Assembly: GCA_030647485.1 (NCBI GenBank)
Contig: JAUSJT010000004.1
Span: 1 to 45,087 of the forward strand
DNA: 45,087 bases
Source of the DNA: a bacterium
GTDB taxonomy: Bacteria; Patescibacteriota; Minisyncoccia; Minisyncoccales; UBA10102
Direction of reading: 5' to 3'
Shown here piece by piece: positions 1-7,715 of the stretch (positions are counted from its first letter, which is position 1; each line of letters begins with the position of its first letter). The position numbers were made by a program, and so were the translations under genes. The notes below the pieces were generated by a model that worked only from the letters and a program-made list of their open reading frames with translations, did no database searches and was not told where the DNA came from.

Positions 1-3000
1 GGCAACGTCGGCATCAACGATACAACTCCTGATGGACTTTTGGATCTTGATAGCTCCGCAACTGCTACCAATGTACTTGGCATTACAAATACAGCAATAT
101 TCACAGGAACAGGAACCTCATCGGTAGCACAAATTACCGCAAACTCTCTCACCGCTGGTACTGGTATTACTCTTTCTATTACCGGCCTCACCACAGGCAC
201 AGGACTTTCCATTGCAGGAGGAGGAGCGAACCTCGCGGCAGGAGGCGAACTCATAGACCTTGTCATGGGGCTGGCAACCGCAGGCAACGGCATGAACATC
301 ACTTCAACAGGAGCATACGCTGGAACAGGACTTCTTCTCCTGACCGCAGACTCTGCAACCGGAGGCACCATACAGGCAATCACTGCCGACGCCCTTACCA
401 CGGGAACAGGCCTTGCGGTTTCTTCAGATTCCAATGAAGCGCTGGCAGCAGGCAGACTTGCGAGCTTTGTCCATTCCGCAGTTGGAACAGCCGTGGTTGC
501 AAAGACCGGCAGCTTATTCTCTCTCACCTCATCAATTACAGAATCCGGCACTAGCACCCAAGACTTTGACGCGGCGTCCTTCGTACGCACCAGCATTCAC
601 GACACAGCCGGAACCCTTACTGCCACAGGTTCAGTGTTGTACATTGAGAACGTAGCAACCCAGACTGCCGCAACCCTTGCAGACACCACGAAAGGCATTG
701 AGGTAGTAATGGATGCAGACGGCACAGGAGACGGCATTGAGGTTACGCACAACGCTCTTACCGGAGTTGCCCTTGACGTCATATCCCTTGCAAACACAGG
801 TTCGGGGCAGGTGATCACAGCCAACTCGCTGACCACAGGCACCGGCCTAAGAGTTATTTCCTCCGGAGTCATTGCAACCACAGGAGAGCTTGTGGAGTTC
901 ACTGCTTCAGGAGCAACCACGACAACAGGAGCTGTGCGTCTTACAACCGCTGTTCTCTCAACCGGAACAGCCTTGCTCGTGCAGACCAACACTGCAGCCT
1001 TTACCACAGGAGGCAAGGCAATAGAGATTGACCTTGTTGCCGCAGTAGCAGGAAACGGTCTTACCATTGCAACCACCGGAGTATATACCGGCACTGGCCT
1101 TCTCACCATCACAGCCAACGGCCTTACCACAGGCACAGGTCTTGCCATCAGTTCAACCGCTACAGGGCTCACCACAGGCAGTCTGCTCTCGGTCACCACT
1201 TCAACCACTGGAGCTGTTGCCACGAATGGCGTTGTGTCCATATCCTCTTCTGGAGCCTTTACCTCAACCTCTAATGCAGGTCTCTTGAATGTTGCAGCCA
1301 CAGGGCTTGTGGGCACAGGCACCATGGTAAACATCAATCCCTCAAACGTCTCTCAACTTACCAACACCGCCCTGAACATATCCCAAACAGGCGTGACAAC
1401 CGGATACACCGGCACCTTGGTTTCCATCAGCTCAACCTCAACAACAGGAGCTGCCACGTTCTTTGCAATCACTGACAACGTTGCCACTGTTGCCACTGGC
1501 CAAGCAATTTCCATGACAGGCCTCACCACAGGCACAGGACTTTCCATTGCAGGAGGAGGAGCGAACCTCGCGGCAGGAGGCGAACTCATAGACCTTGTCA
1601 TGGGAGCTGCTACTGCAGGGAATGGACTTACGGTGAGCACTACAGGCGCCTACACAGGAACAGGATTGGTGGTTCTCACTGCGAACAGTTTGACCACAGG
1701 CATTGCGTTGAGCATACCTCACACTACCTCGGTCATTGCCAGCGGAGGATCTCTTGCCAGAATATCCTCCACTTCCATAGATACCAGCACAACCACAGGA
1801 GTGCTGCTTGACCTCTCTTCCACCGCATCTCTTGCCGGAACCCAGTTCTTACAAACATACTCTGGTTTAACTACAGGCATTGGACAGTCCATAGTAACTA
1901 ACGCCTTGACCACAGGAACAGCGTTAAATATCAGTTCCACATCTACTGCAGGAGGAGCAAGCGGAGTTTCAAAACTTCTCAACCTTGCAAGGTCAGGGGC
2001 TAATGCCCAGCTTGCGCACACCGCATACGGTCTGTACTCCGCGGTTACCAATACCAACGCAACTTCTGGCACCAATGTCGCGGGATACTTTTCCGCATCT
2101 GGTGCAACCACTGCAAACTACGCCATTCAGGTGGCGCAGAACAACTGGATTGGCGGCATAGACAGCGCAACAACCGGAGTAGTGCGAATGTTTAAGATAA
2201 ACGCTTCAGATCAAATTCAAGTGGGAGCTGCCTTAAGCATGGACGGGGGCATTACCCTTCCAACAGACGCGGGAGCCGTAACGTTGGTTGACCTGCCCCT
2301 TAGTCTTACCTCGTCAACTGCGAATTCCTATACCTTCAAAATAGGTTCCGACAATATCTTAACAATATATGGGGAGTCTGGCGCAACAGCAGGCCTTTTG
2401 TATAACGGTAGGGTGGGCATTGGCGACATTACTCCAGATGCTATCTTTGACATAGACGGAACAGCAATATCCGGTGGCATTGGAACAGTTCTCGTCACCC
2501 CAGGAGCCCATACCGCAGTCGTTGCAGAAGTGATTGATATATCTGTTGCTGCGCATACAAATACCATCACAGGAGCTATTACAACTCAAAGATTCACTAA
2601 CTTTGCACAGCCAGTCATCTCTGCTGCTTCTGGCCTTACCGTCACTACCGCAGCCAATATTGCTATCGCAGGAACTCCCAACCCAACAGGAGCGGGGCCA
2701 GCTACTATTACTAATGCATTTGGCTTAATGCTTGGAACCGCCCTTGCAACTGTTCCTGCGTATAGCGCTTCTAACGCAACTACTATTACCAGTGCCGCCA
2801 TGCTCTATGTTGCTGGTGCTCCTGTAACAGGAGGTAATGTTACAGTAACCAATGGCTATGCTCTCTGGGTAGACGGGGGAAAGACGCGATTAGATGGAGG
2901 AGGCACATCTGCCCAAGCTAGCGCAGCAGGCGGAGTATTAGAAATACAAGCGTCCACCGTTAATGGAAACAATGCCAGTAGCACTATTGCCATTGGAGCG

Positions 3001-4731
3001 TCAGTGTCTATAGGCGTGACAACCTATACGAACAATACCGCTACCCTAACAATGACTAATGCCGCAAGTATGTATATTGCAGGAATACCTGTGGCAAGTA
3101 CAAATGTAGCGTTCACAAATCCTGCCTACGCCCTCTGGGTGGATGCGGGAACGAGCAGGTTTGACGGCGCAGTAACCTATGGCTCCCAAGCTACATTCAC
3201 CGATTCGGATGCCACTCCTGATGTTTCTGCGGGTTCCCATTTTATAACCAACACCACGGCAGTAACCATTACCGACTTTGACGCGGGGGCTGGAACCTTG
3301 CAGGCAGGCCATATTATATATGTAGAGAGTAATGGAACCATTACCTATGATGTTGACGGGGGTCTTCTTGAAGCTGGGGCAGTTGACTTGGTGACTGCAG
3401 CAGGAGATCTTACTACTTGGATATACGATGGAGTTGATGACTGGATCCTTGTTTCCTGGATGAAGAATTCTGCCACCCAAACCGGCGCTGACGTTGCAGA
3501 ACTTTTCCCAAGCCAAGAGCAGCTTGAACCAGGAGATGTGGTGTCTGCTGACACCGGATATCCAGTGAATGTGAAAAAGAGCGTGGCAAAGTATGAGAGA
3601 CAGCTTCTCGGTGTTGTGTCCACCCAGCCCCATATTACGCTTGGTCAAGGCACCGAAGGCACCACCTATCCTATAGCTCTTGCAGGACGCGTGCCAGTGA
3701 AGGTTTCGCTTGAGAACGGCCCGATTGTCATTGGCGATCATCTTACTTCTTCTACTATTCCTGGAGTTGCAATGAAAGCTACGTCTACGGGGAACACCAT
3801 AGGTATTGCCTTGGGAGCATACGACGGCACACAGCTAGAAGCAAAGATTATGGTGTTTATTCAGCTTGGCTGGCAAGGAGGGAGCGCCTTGAGCGTGTAT
3901 CAAAACGCAGACGGCACTCTTTCTTATGAGGCTCTTACGGTTAAGGCAGGCTTTGAAGAGCTCGGTTTTACAATAACAGGGCAGGGAGAGCTTCAGGTTA
4001 ACAAACTTACGACACAAGAACTTTGCGTGGGAGCAACCTGTATCACCGAAACCACCCTCTTAAACTTAATGGGATTAAGTTCTCCACAGCCTGGCACCAC
4101 ATTGGCGGTAGAAGAACAGAATAGCCAGCTTGTAAACACAACTCCTCTCCAGACGCAGTTAGCCGAGCTGGGCTTGGTAGTAAACACCAACGGGGCATTG
4201 GAGGTAAACATCTTAAAAGCCCAGCGGGTGGAGATTACCAGTCCTTATGGCCTTACTATATATGATGTAGTGACGGGTCAGCCCCAGTGCGTGTTCTCGC
4301 AAGAAGGCCAGCTAAGAACTATTGCAGGCAAATGCGACGGCATTGTAGCCAACGTACAGCCTAGTGGAAGTGAGACTTCACCCGGAGGGGGCAGTCTCAC
4401 TTCGGCCCCAATAGAGGAGCCAGTAGCCCCAGCTCCAAGCCCAGTTAGCAGTGAAGTCGAACCTCAATCAGCAGAGGGCGGTTCGACTTCGACACTAATA
4501 GAGCCAGAACCAGCTCCCGCGCCAGTGCCAAGCCCTGAACCAATCCTAGAGCCTGCCTCAGTCTTAGAGCCAACTCTTGAGCCCACGCCTACGCCAAGTC
4601 CTGAACCAGCTCCAACCCCAGAGTCTGTTCTAGAACCTGCCCCAGCCCCTGCCCCAGAACCAGCTCCTGCCCCAGCTCCTGAACCAACCCCCGAACCTAT
4701 TCCATCAGAAACCTCAGCAGTCATTCAGTAA
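1..4731 (+). CDS. Giant repeat-rich surface protein, 5' end outside window
   Basis: The reading frame is open from base 1, so the N-terminus lies outside the window. The first codons read GNVGINDTTPDG, a motif that recurs as GRVGIGDITPDA near base 2410 and is common in fibre-like surface proteins. Most of the chain (to about base 2160) is a Thr/Gly/Ala-rich repeat built on variants of LTTGTGL, probably a beta-helical stalk. Around 3480-3860 follows a non-repetitive domain (DVAELFPSQEQLEPGDVV), then two related segments near 3950 and 4160 (EELGFTITGQGELQVN and AELGLVVNTNGALEVN). The last 110 residues are Pro/Glu/Ala-rich and carry two in-frame palindromes. No C-terminal membrane anchor is visible. 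A cell-surface adhesin or fibre role is inferred from architecture only. Confidence 0.8.
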   Translation, partial: GNVGINDTTPDGLLDLDSSATATNVLGITNTAIFTGTGTSSVAQITANSLTAGTGITLSITGLTTGTGLSIAGGGANLAAGGELIDLVMGLATAGNGMNITSTGAYAGTGLLLLTADSATGGTIQAITADALTTGTGLAVSSDSNEALAAGRLASFVHSAVGTAVVAKTGSLFSLTSSITESGTSTQDFDAASFVRTSIHDTAGTLTATGSVLYIENVATQTAATLADTTKGIEVVMDADGTGDGIEVTHNALTGVALDVISLANTGSGQVITANSLTTGTGLRVISSGVIATTGELVEFTASGATTTTGAVRLTTAVLSTGTALLVQTNTAAFTTGGKAIEIDLVAAVAGNGLTIATTGVYTGTGLLTITANGLTTGTGLAISSTATGLTTGSLLSVTTSTTGAVATNGVVSISSSGAFTSTSNAGLLNVAATGLVGTGTMVNINPSNVSQLTNTALNISQTGVTTGYTGTLVSISSTSTTGAATFFAITDNVATVATGQAISMTGLTTGTGLSIAGGGANLAAGGELIDLVMGAATAGNGLTVSTTGAYTGTGLVVLTANSLTTGIALSIPHTTSVIASGGSLARISSTSIDTSTTTGVLLDLSSTASLAGTQFLQTYSGLTTGIGQSIVTNALTTGTALNISSTSTAGGASGVSKLLNLARSGANAQLAHTAYGLYSAVTNTNATSGTNVAGYFSASGATTANYAIQVAQNNWIGGIDSATTGVVRMFKINASDQIQVGAALSMDGGITLPTDAGAVTLVDLPLSLTSSTANSYTFKIGSDNILTIYGESGATAGLLYNGRVGIGDITPDAIFDIDGTAISGGIGTVLVTPGAHTAVVAEVIDISVAAHTNTITGAITTQRFTNFAQPVISAASGLTVTTAANIAIAGTPNPTGAGPATITNAFGLMLGTALATVPAYSASNATTITSAAMLYVAGAPVTGGNVTVTNGYALWVDGGKTRLDGGGTSAQASAAGGVLEIQASTVNGNNASSTIAIGASVSIGVTTYTNNTATLTMTNAASMYIAGIPVASTNVAFTNPAYALWVDAGTSRFDGAVTYGSQATFTDSDATPDVSAGSHFITNTTAVTITDFDAGAGTLQAGHIIYVESNGTITYDVDGGLLEAGAVDLVTAAGDLTTWIYDGVDDWILVSWMKNSATQTGADVAELFPSQEQLEPGDVVSADTGYPVNVKKSVAKYERQLLGVVSTQPHITLGQGTEGTTYPIALAGRVPVKVSLENGPIVIGDHLTSSTIPGVAMKATSTGNTIGIALGAYDGTQLEAKIMVFIQLGWQGGSALSVYQNADGTLSYEALTVKAGFEELGFTITGQGELQVNKLTTQELCVGATCITETTLLNLMGLSSPQPGTTLAVEEQNSQLVNTTPLQTQLAELGLVVNTNGALEVNILKAQRVEITSPYGLTIYDVVTGQPQCVFSQEGQLRTIAGKCDGIVANVQPSGSETSPGGGSLTSAPIEEPVAPAPSPVSSEVEPQSAEGGSTSTLIEPEPAPAPVPSPEPILEPASVLEPTLEPTPTPSPEPAPTPESVLEPAPAPAPEPAPAPAPEPTPEPIPSETSAVIQ
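184..269 (+). repeat. 86-bp perfect direct repeat, copy 1
   Basis: This stretch is identical at the DNA level to bases 1519-1604. It encodes the segment GLTTGTGLSIAGGGANLA and the residues after it. Identity at silent positions over 86 bases points to a recent duplication or gene conversion, not only selection on the protein repeat. Confidence 0.9.
1519..1604 (+). repeat. 86-bp perfect direct repeat, copy 2
   Basis: Second identical copy of bases 184-269 inside the same stalk region. The two copies are about 1.3 kb apart in direct orientation, so recombination between them would delete about 445 codons in frame. Confidence 0.9.
4367..4403 (+). repeat. In-frame inverted repeat, 11-bp arms
   Basis: GAAGTGAGACT (4367-4377) and AGTCTCACTTC (4393-4403) are perfect reverse complements around 15 bases. 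They lie in frame inside the surface protein at the start of the Pro/Glu tail and encode part of SGSETSPGGGSLTS. Confidence 0.9.
4453..4490 (+). repeat. Second in-frame inverted repeat, 11-bp arms
   Basis: GAAGTCGAACC (4453-4463) and GGTTCGACTTC (4480-4490) are perfect reverse complements around 16 bases. The architecture matches the inverted repeat at 4367-4403, but the arm sequence differs. It encodes part of SSEVEPQSAEGGSTSTL. Confidence 0.9.
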
Positions 4732-4737
4732 TATGCT

Positions 4738-4854
4738 ATGAGAAAACTTTTTCTTCGTTCACCCATCATAATTATTCTTCTTGGGGTATCCCTTTTGCTC
4801 GGTGGTGGGCTTGGCTATGCCTTCTTTTTCGGGGTGCTCCCCGTTAGAAATTAA
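4738..4854 (+). CDS. 38-residue single-TM peptide, possibly a gene remnant
   Basis: A short frame reads MRKLFLRSPIIIILLGV, continues through LGYAFFFG and ends PVRN. It is a basic start followed by one hydrophobic helix ending in FFFG. It closely resembles the first 30 residues of the LamG protein that starts at 5149 (MKKRLFTIPVIAIII ... MIFFGG). Its last codons lie inside the palindrome that bounds the GIY-YIG cassette. It is either a small membrane peptide or the amputated N-terminus of a second LamG-type gene. I favour the remnant. Confidence 0.45.
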   Translation: MRKLFLRSPIIIILLGVSLLLGGGLGYAFFFGVLPVRN

Positions 4855-5138
4855 TATATGATGTGGTACACTTATGTATTGAAAAGTAAAAAGGATAATC
4901 AATGGTATACAGGATATACCGAAGATTTGCGAAAAAGATTTTCAGATCACAACAAGGGCCTTGTCTATGCAACAAGAAAACGCAGACCTTTTACCCTCAT
5001 CTATTACGAAGCATGTATAGATGAACGCGATGCAAAAATGCGAGAGCAATATTTAAAATCAGGACAAGGTAAAAGGTATATTAAGAACAGGTTAAAATTC
5101 TTTTTCGCAAATCAATAATTTCTAACGGGGCTACCCCG
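4830..5138 (+). mobile_element. Putative GIY-YIG cassette with inverted palindromic ends
   Basis: The left end is a CGGGG/CCCCG hairpin (4830-4843) followed by TTAGAAATTA (4844-4853). The right end is TAATTTCTAA (5116-5125) followed by a CGGGG/CCCCG hairpin (5126-5138). The ends are thus inverted copies, each with its own hairpin, enclosing only the GIY-YIG gene. This suggests a small mobile or domesticated unit. No target-site duplication was identified. The 10-mer TCTAACGGGG also occurs at 43629-43638 without a hairpin. Confidence 0.55.
4858..5118 (+). CDS. Stand-alone GIY-YIG endonuclease-like protein
   Basis: The protein has 86 residues. It opens MMWYTYVLKSKKDNQWYTGYTEDLRKR, the YhbQ/URI-type single GIY-YIG domain in which the second motif is YTGYT. 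It carries the conserved downstream Arg and Glu (EQYLKSGQGKRYIKN). Family members are predicted metal-dependent nucleases and are often misannotated as UvrC subunit C. Start codons at 4858 and 4861 are both ATG. The gene lies alone between inverted palindromic repeats, so it may act on those ends, in the way RAYT enzymes act on REP hairpins. That role is inference. Confidence 0.85.
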   Translation: MMWYTYVLKSKKDNQWYTGYTEDLRKRFSDHNKGLVYATRKRRPFTLIYYEACIDERDAKMREQYLKSGQGKRYIKNRLKFFFANQ

Positions 5139-5148
5139 ATAAAAATCT

Positions 5149-6558
5149 ATGAAGAAGAGATTGTTTACTATTCCAGTTATTGCCATCATTATATTCGTCC
5201 TCATTGGAGCAGGTACTGCCTTTTCAATGATTTTTTTCGGGGGCACCAGCGTGAATCTCCAAAAAGGATTGGTAGGCTGGTGGAAAATGGATGGCAATGC
5301 CAAAGACGCAACCCCCAATAGTAATCATGGAACATTAGTTAACAATACAGTTCTAACAACAGACCGCAAAGGACAGACGGACAAAGCGTACAGCTTCCCC
5401 CAATCGGGGACTCTTGATTCTATAGGTCTGGGGACAGGCTCAATTCTAAACCCAGGAACAAGTGATTTCACTTATGCTTTTTGGGCTAACGGAACATCCT
5501 CTGGTTGGGGGGAAATTTTGAATAAAGCTAATGGTGATTATTCTGTCTTAACAGCTGGCTTTAATATCACTTTCAGGTCTGGCCCGCCTGCCTATATTGT
5601 ATATACGCATTCCGCCTATGACAATGGGGTGACGTGGTCAAATGTTACAAATATGACTGATGGTACTTGGCATCACTGGGCTATTGTCGGCAATAGAGCG
5701 GCAGGGACCGTTATATTATACAAAGATGGCGTGAGTCAAGGAGCGAATAGTCCTGGCGGCAGTTTTACCACGGCAAATATCACGACTTCTAGCCCAATGA
5801 ATTTTGGCAACCAAGTTCCATTCTGGACAAGCAGAGTATACACAGGTTCCATGGATGATGTTCGTATCTACAACCGCGCCCTGTCTGCAACTGAAATCAC
5901 CGCATTGTATGAATCCTACAACCCCGGCATCGTGATATCAGACCTCCAAAAAGGCCTTGTTGGAAACTGGAAAATGGACGGCAACGCCAAGGACTCAACC
6001 CCCAACAGCAACCACGGCACAGTAACAGGCGCAACTCTCACCACCGACCGCAAGGGCCAAACCAACAAGGCGTATAGTTTTAACGGAACGACTAATTATG
6101 TGAGTGTTCCTACGTCAAGTTCATTGCAAATTACAGGATCCGTTTCCATAAGCGTATGGGTTAATGCAGCTACCCAGGCAGGAGATGTCCGCATCGTGAA
6201 TAAAGAGAGCGCCGCGGATACTGATGGATACGCTCTTGGTTTGGCTTCAAACAATATTGCGGGGAAAATTGGCGATGGAACGAATTGTTATCTCAACTCG
6301 ACCAGCGCCGTTTCTACGGGTGCCTGGAATCATCTTGTTATGACGGGAGATGGCGTTACGATGAAAATGTATATCAATGGAGTACAAATTTCGCAAACAA
6401 AAAGCTGCGGTAGTGTAGCGTCAAATACTTCAATTCTCGCGATAGGCGCCCGTTACAGTGCTACCCAGTTTTTTACTGGAAGCATAGACGACGTTCGCAT
6501 CTACAACCGCGCGCTGTCTGCGACGGAAGTTTTGGCATTGTACGAAAGCTATCGCTAA
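5149..6558 (+). CDS. Membrane-anchored protein with two LamG domains
   Basis: The protein has 469 residues. A short basic N-terminus (MKKRLF) leads into one hydrophobic helix (residues about 8-30), so it is a membrane-anchored, outward-facing protein or has an uncleaved signal. Two concanavalin-like LamG/laminin-G-type domains follow. Each starts LQKGLVGxWKMDGNAKDxTPNSNHG and ends DDVRIYNRALSATE with ALYES. Their boundaries are also similar at DNA level, which suggests internal duplication. The fold usually binds glycans or proteins, so adhesion is a reasonable inference. The second copy is richer in C-ending codons than the first. The start follows the GIY-YIG cassette by 10 bases with no clear Shine-Dalgarno sequence. 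Confidence 0.85.
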   Translation: MKKRLFTIPVIAIIIFVLIGAGTAFSMIFFGGTSVNLQKGLVGWWKMDGNAKDATPNSNHGTLVNNTVLTTDRKGQTDKAYSFPQSGTLDSIGLGTGSILNPGTSDFTYAFWANGTSSGWGEILNKANGDYSVLTAGFNITFRSGPPAYIVYTHSAYDNGVTWSNVTNMTDGTWHHWAIVGNRAAGTVILYKDGVSQGANSPGGSFTTANITTSSPMNFGNQVPFWTSRVYTGSMDDVRIYNRALSATEITALYESYNPGIVISDLQKGLVGNWKMDGNAKDSTPNSNHGTVTGATLTTDRKGQTNKAYSFNGTTNYVSVPTSSSLQITGSVSISVWVNAATQAGDVRIVNKESAADTDGYALGLASNNIAGKIGDGTNCYLNSTSAVSTGAWNHLVMTGDGVTMKMYINGVQISQTKSCGSVASNTSILAIGARYSATQFFTGSIDDVRIYNRALSATEVLALYESYR

Positions 6559-6582
6559 AGCGCATGAATCCTCCGTTTCCAA

Positions 6583-6640
6583 CTAAATTCCATTTAGTTA
6601 TCCACAGCTAAACGTCCACAGCTAAACGAGATTTAAGCAC
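6583..6640. repeat. Double-hairpin repeat, copy A, with partly duplicated core
   Basis: The hairpin CTAAAT-TCC-ATTTAG (6583-6597) is followed by the core TTATCCACAG (6598-6607). Then come CTAAAC, a second partial core (TCCACAG) and an imperfect hairpin CTAAAC-GAG-ATTTAAG. This is the family architecture of two 3-nt-loop stems around a 10-nt core, read in the reverse orientation. The core contains the exact sequence TTATCCACA, the E. coli consensus DnaA box. Confidence 0.8.
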
Positions 6641-6682
6641 TAGCAAAACATTTGCACATAAACTTATAATAGAATGGCACTA

Positions 6683-6698
6683 CTAAATCTCATTTAAG
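6683..6698. repeat. Single hairpin before the RAYT remnant
   Basis: CTAAAT-CTC-ATTTAAG is a half-element with the family's CTC triloop. It lies 11 bases upstream of the start of the truncated RAYT at 6710, like the hairpin that precedes the intact RAYT at 6967. Confidence 0.7.
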
Positions 6699-6709
6699 AA
6701 TAACAAGAA

Positions 6710-6796
6710 ATGATAAGGAAAAAGTTTGAGCAAGGTAATATTTATCACGTGTATAATAGAGGCGTTGAAAAACGCGACGTTTTTCTTCTGCTTTAG
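6710..6796 (+). pseudogene. RAYT transposase remnant (N-terminal 28 codons)
   Basis: A frame reading MIRKKFEQGNIYHVYNRGVE, then KRDVFLLL, stops at a TAG. It aligns closely with the start of the intact transposase at 6967 (MKRVRFEKGKIYHVYNRGVE, then KRSIFL). The homology ends exactly where the hairpin-rich cluster begins, so the gene has lost its HUH motif and catalytic Tyr region. The remnant and the complete copy lie in tandem in the same orientation. Confidence 0.85.
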
Positions 6797-6966
6797 AATC
6801 CTGCCTAAGTCAATCCTGCCTAAGCCTCGCTCAATCCTGCCTAAGCCTCGCTTAGTTATCCCCACCTAAGCGAGGCTTAGGTGGTAGCCAGGACCCTTTC
6901 TTTAAGATTATAATTATGAATATAAGAGAATCCTAAGCCTCGCTTAGGCAAGCTTAGACGATTGTT
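6797..6966. repeat. REP-like hairpin cluster
   Basis: Several variants of CCTAAGC(CTC/GAG)GCTTAGG fill this non-coding stretch. The best unit is CCTAAGCCTCGCTTAG (6840-6855), core TTATCCCCA (6856-6864) and CCTAAGCGAGGCTTAGG (6865-6881), again two triloop hairpins around a core. Partial units (CCTAAGT and CCTAAGCCTCGC, each preceded by AATCCTG) precede it from about 6800. A further hairpin, CCTAAGCCTCGCTTAGG (6932-6948), lies 18 bases before the intact RAYT. Confidence 0.85.
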
Positions 6967-7686
6967 ATGAAACGGGTTCGATTTGAAAAAGGGAAAATTT
7001 ATCACGTATATAATCGAGGCGTTGAGAAACGGTCCATTTTTCTCTCCGAGGGCGATCGCTGGAGATTTCTTCAAGGTCTGTATTTATTTAATGATGAAAC
7101 TGGATCTGCCAATCTTTTGTATCGTCTTGAACAAGAAAAAGGCAAGATGCACTTTGGTATTTTGCGCGAGTATATGGCCCGGCACGGCGCTAAACGGAAA
7201 CCATTGGTTCGCATTATGGCAGATTGCTTGAAATCAAATCACTTTCATATGGCAATTGAAGAAACAACGGAAAACGGCATTTCAAGATTTATGCAGAAAT
7301 TGGGCACTGGTTATACAAAGTACTTTAATACTAAGTACGAACGAGTAGGTCCTTTATTCCAGGGCCCATTCAAGGCAGTAGAGGTGAAGAGCGATGAACA
7401 GCTTATGTATCTTCTTGCGTACATAAACGCAATCAATCCAGGACAGGAACTGGAACCGGAACTGAAGTCTGCCGCGCAAAACCCCGAAGAAATATTGAGT
7501 TTTATAGAGGATCATTTTCTGTGGAGCACGCACTTGGAATATCTTGGGAAGCGCGATTCTATTATCGTTGACAAGGGTATTGCAGGTGAGCTTTTTTCTA
7601 GCCCTGTACGATACAGGAAGTTCATAGCAGATATTATACGAGGTAAACAAAGATCGGGATTGCAGGATAATCTCCTGTTAGATTAA
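6967..7686 (+). CDS. REP-associated tyrosine transposase (RAYT, Y1/IS200-like)
   Basis: The protein has 239 residues. The N-terminal motif FEKGKIYHVYNRGVEKR and the HUH motif NHFHM (His92, His94) identify the Y1 transposase superfamily. The helix around residues 109-119 (MQKLGTGYTKYF) supplies the candidate catalytic tyrosine (Tyr116 or Tyr119). RAYTs nick single-stranded hairpins, and this gene is embedded in such hairpins (6932-6948 upstream, a half-element at 7688-7712 downstream). Its paralogue at 26416 has the same length, but its flanking hairpins have an unrelated stem sequence. The gene appears intact, whereas the tandem copy at 6710 is broken. Confidence 0.9.
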   Translation: MKRVRFEKGKIYHVYNRGVEKRSIFLSEGDRWRFLQGLYLFNDETGSANLLYRLEQEKGKMHFGILREYMARHGAKRKPLVRIMADCLKSNHFHMAIEETTENGISRFMQKLGTGYTKYFNTKYERVGPLFQGPFKAVEVKSDEQLMYLLAYINAINPGQELEPELKSAAQNPEEILSFIEDHFLWSTHLEYLGKRDSIIVDKGIAGELFSSPVRYRKFIADIIRGKQRSGLQDNLLLD

Positions 7687-7687
7687 T

Positions 7688-7712
7688 TTGTTGATAACTT
7701 AACCAGGCTAAG
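7688..7712. repeat. Half double-hairpin repeat (core plus one arm)
   Basis: Core-like TTGTTGATAA (7688-7697) is followed by an imperfect CTTAAC-CAG-GCTAAG hairpin (7698-7712). It starts immediately after the RAYT stop codon and ends 3 bases before the comF start codon. AAGGA at the end of the arm could double as a closely spaced ribosome binding site. Confidence 0.6.
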
Positions 7713-7715
7713 GAT

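Noticed and set aside
597-1337. Long antisense open frame opposite the surface protein
   Set aside because: It mirrors the Thr/Ala/Gly codon repeats of the real gene, giving a Val/Pro/Ala-rich artefact without a start context.
4464-4724. Antisense Gly/Ser/Ala-rich frame opposite the Pro/Glu tail
   Set aside because: It is the complement of a PEP-type repeat and has no independent support.
4858-5118. Calling the stand-alone GIY-YIG protein UvrC
   Set aside because: It is only the nuclease domain at 86 residues; the real uvrC with UVR and RNase H-like domains is at 38284-39618.
6583-6966. Chromosomal replication origin suggested by DnaA-box-like cores
   Set aside because: The boxes occur as parts of dispersed hairpin repeats. 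There is no dnaA or dnaN gene, no AT-rich unwinding region and no clustered array of boxes.
6797-6966. CRISPR array
   Set aside because: Repeats are irregular palindromes with no unique spacers of even length and no cas genes nearby.
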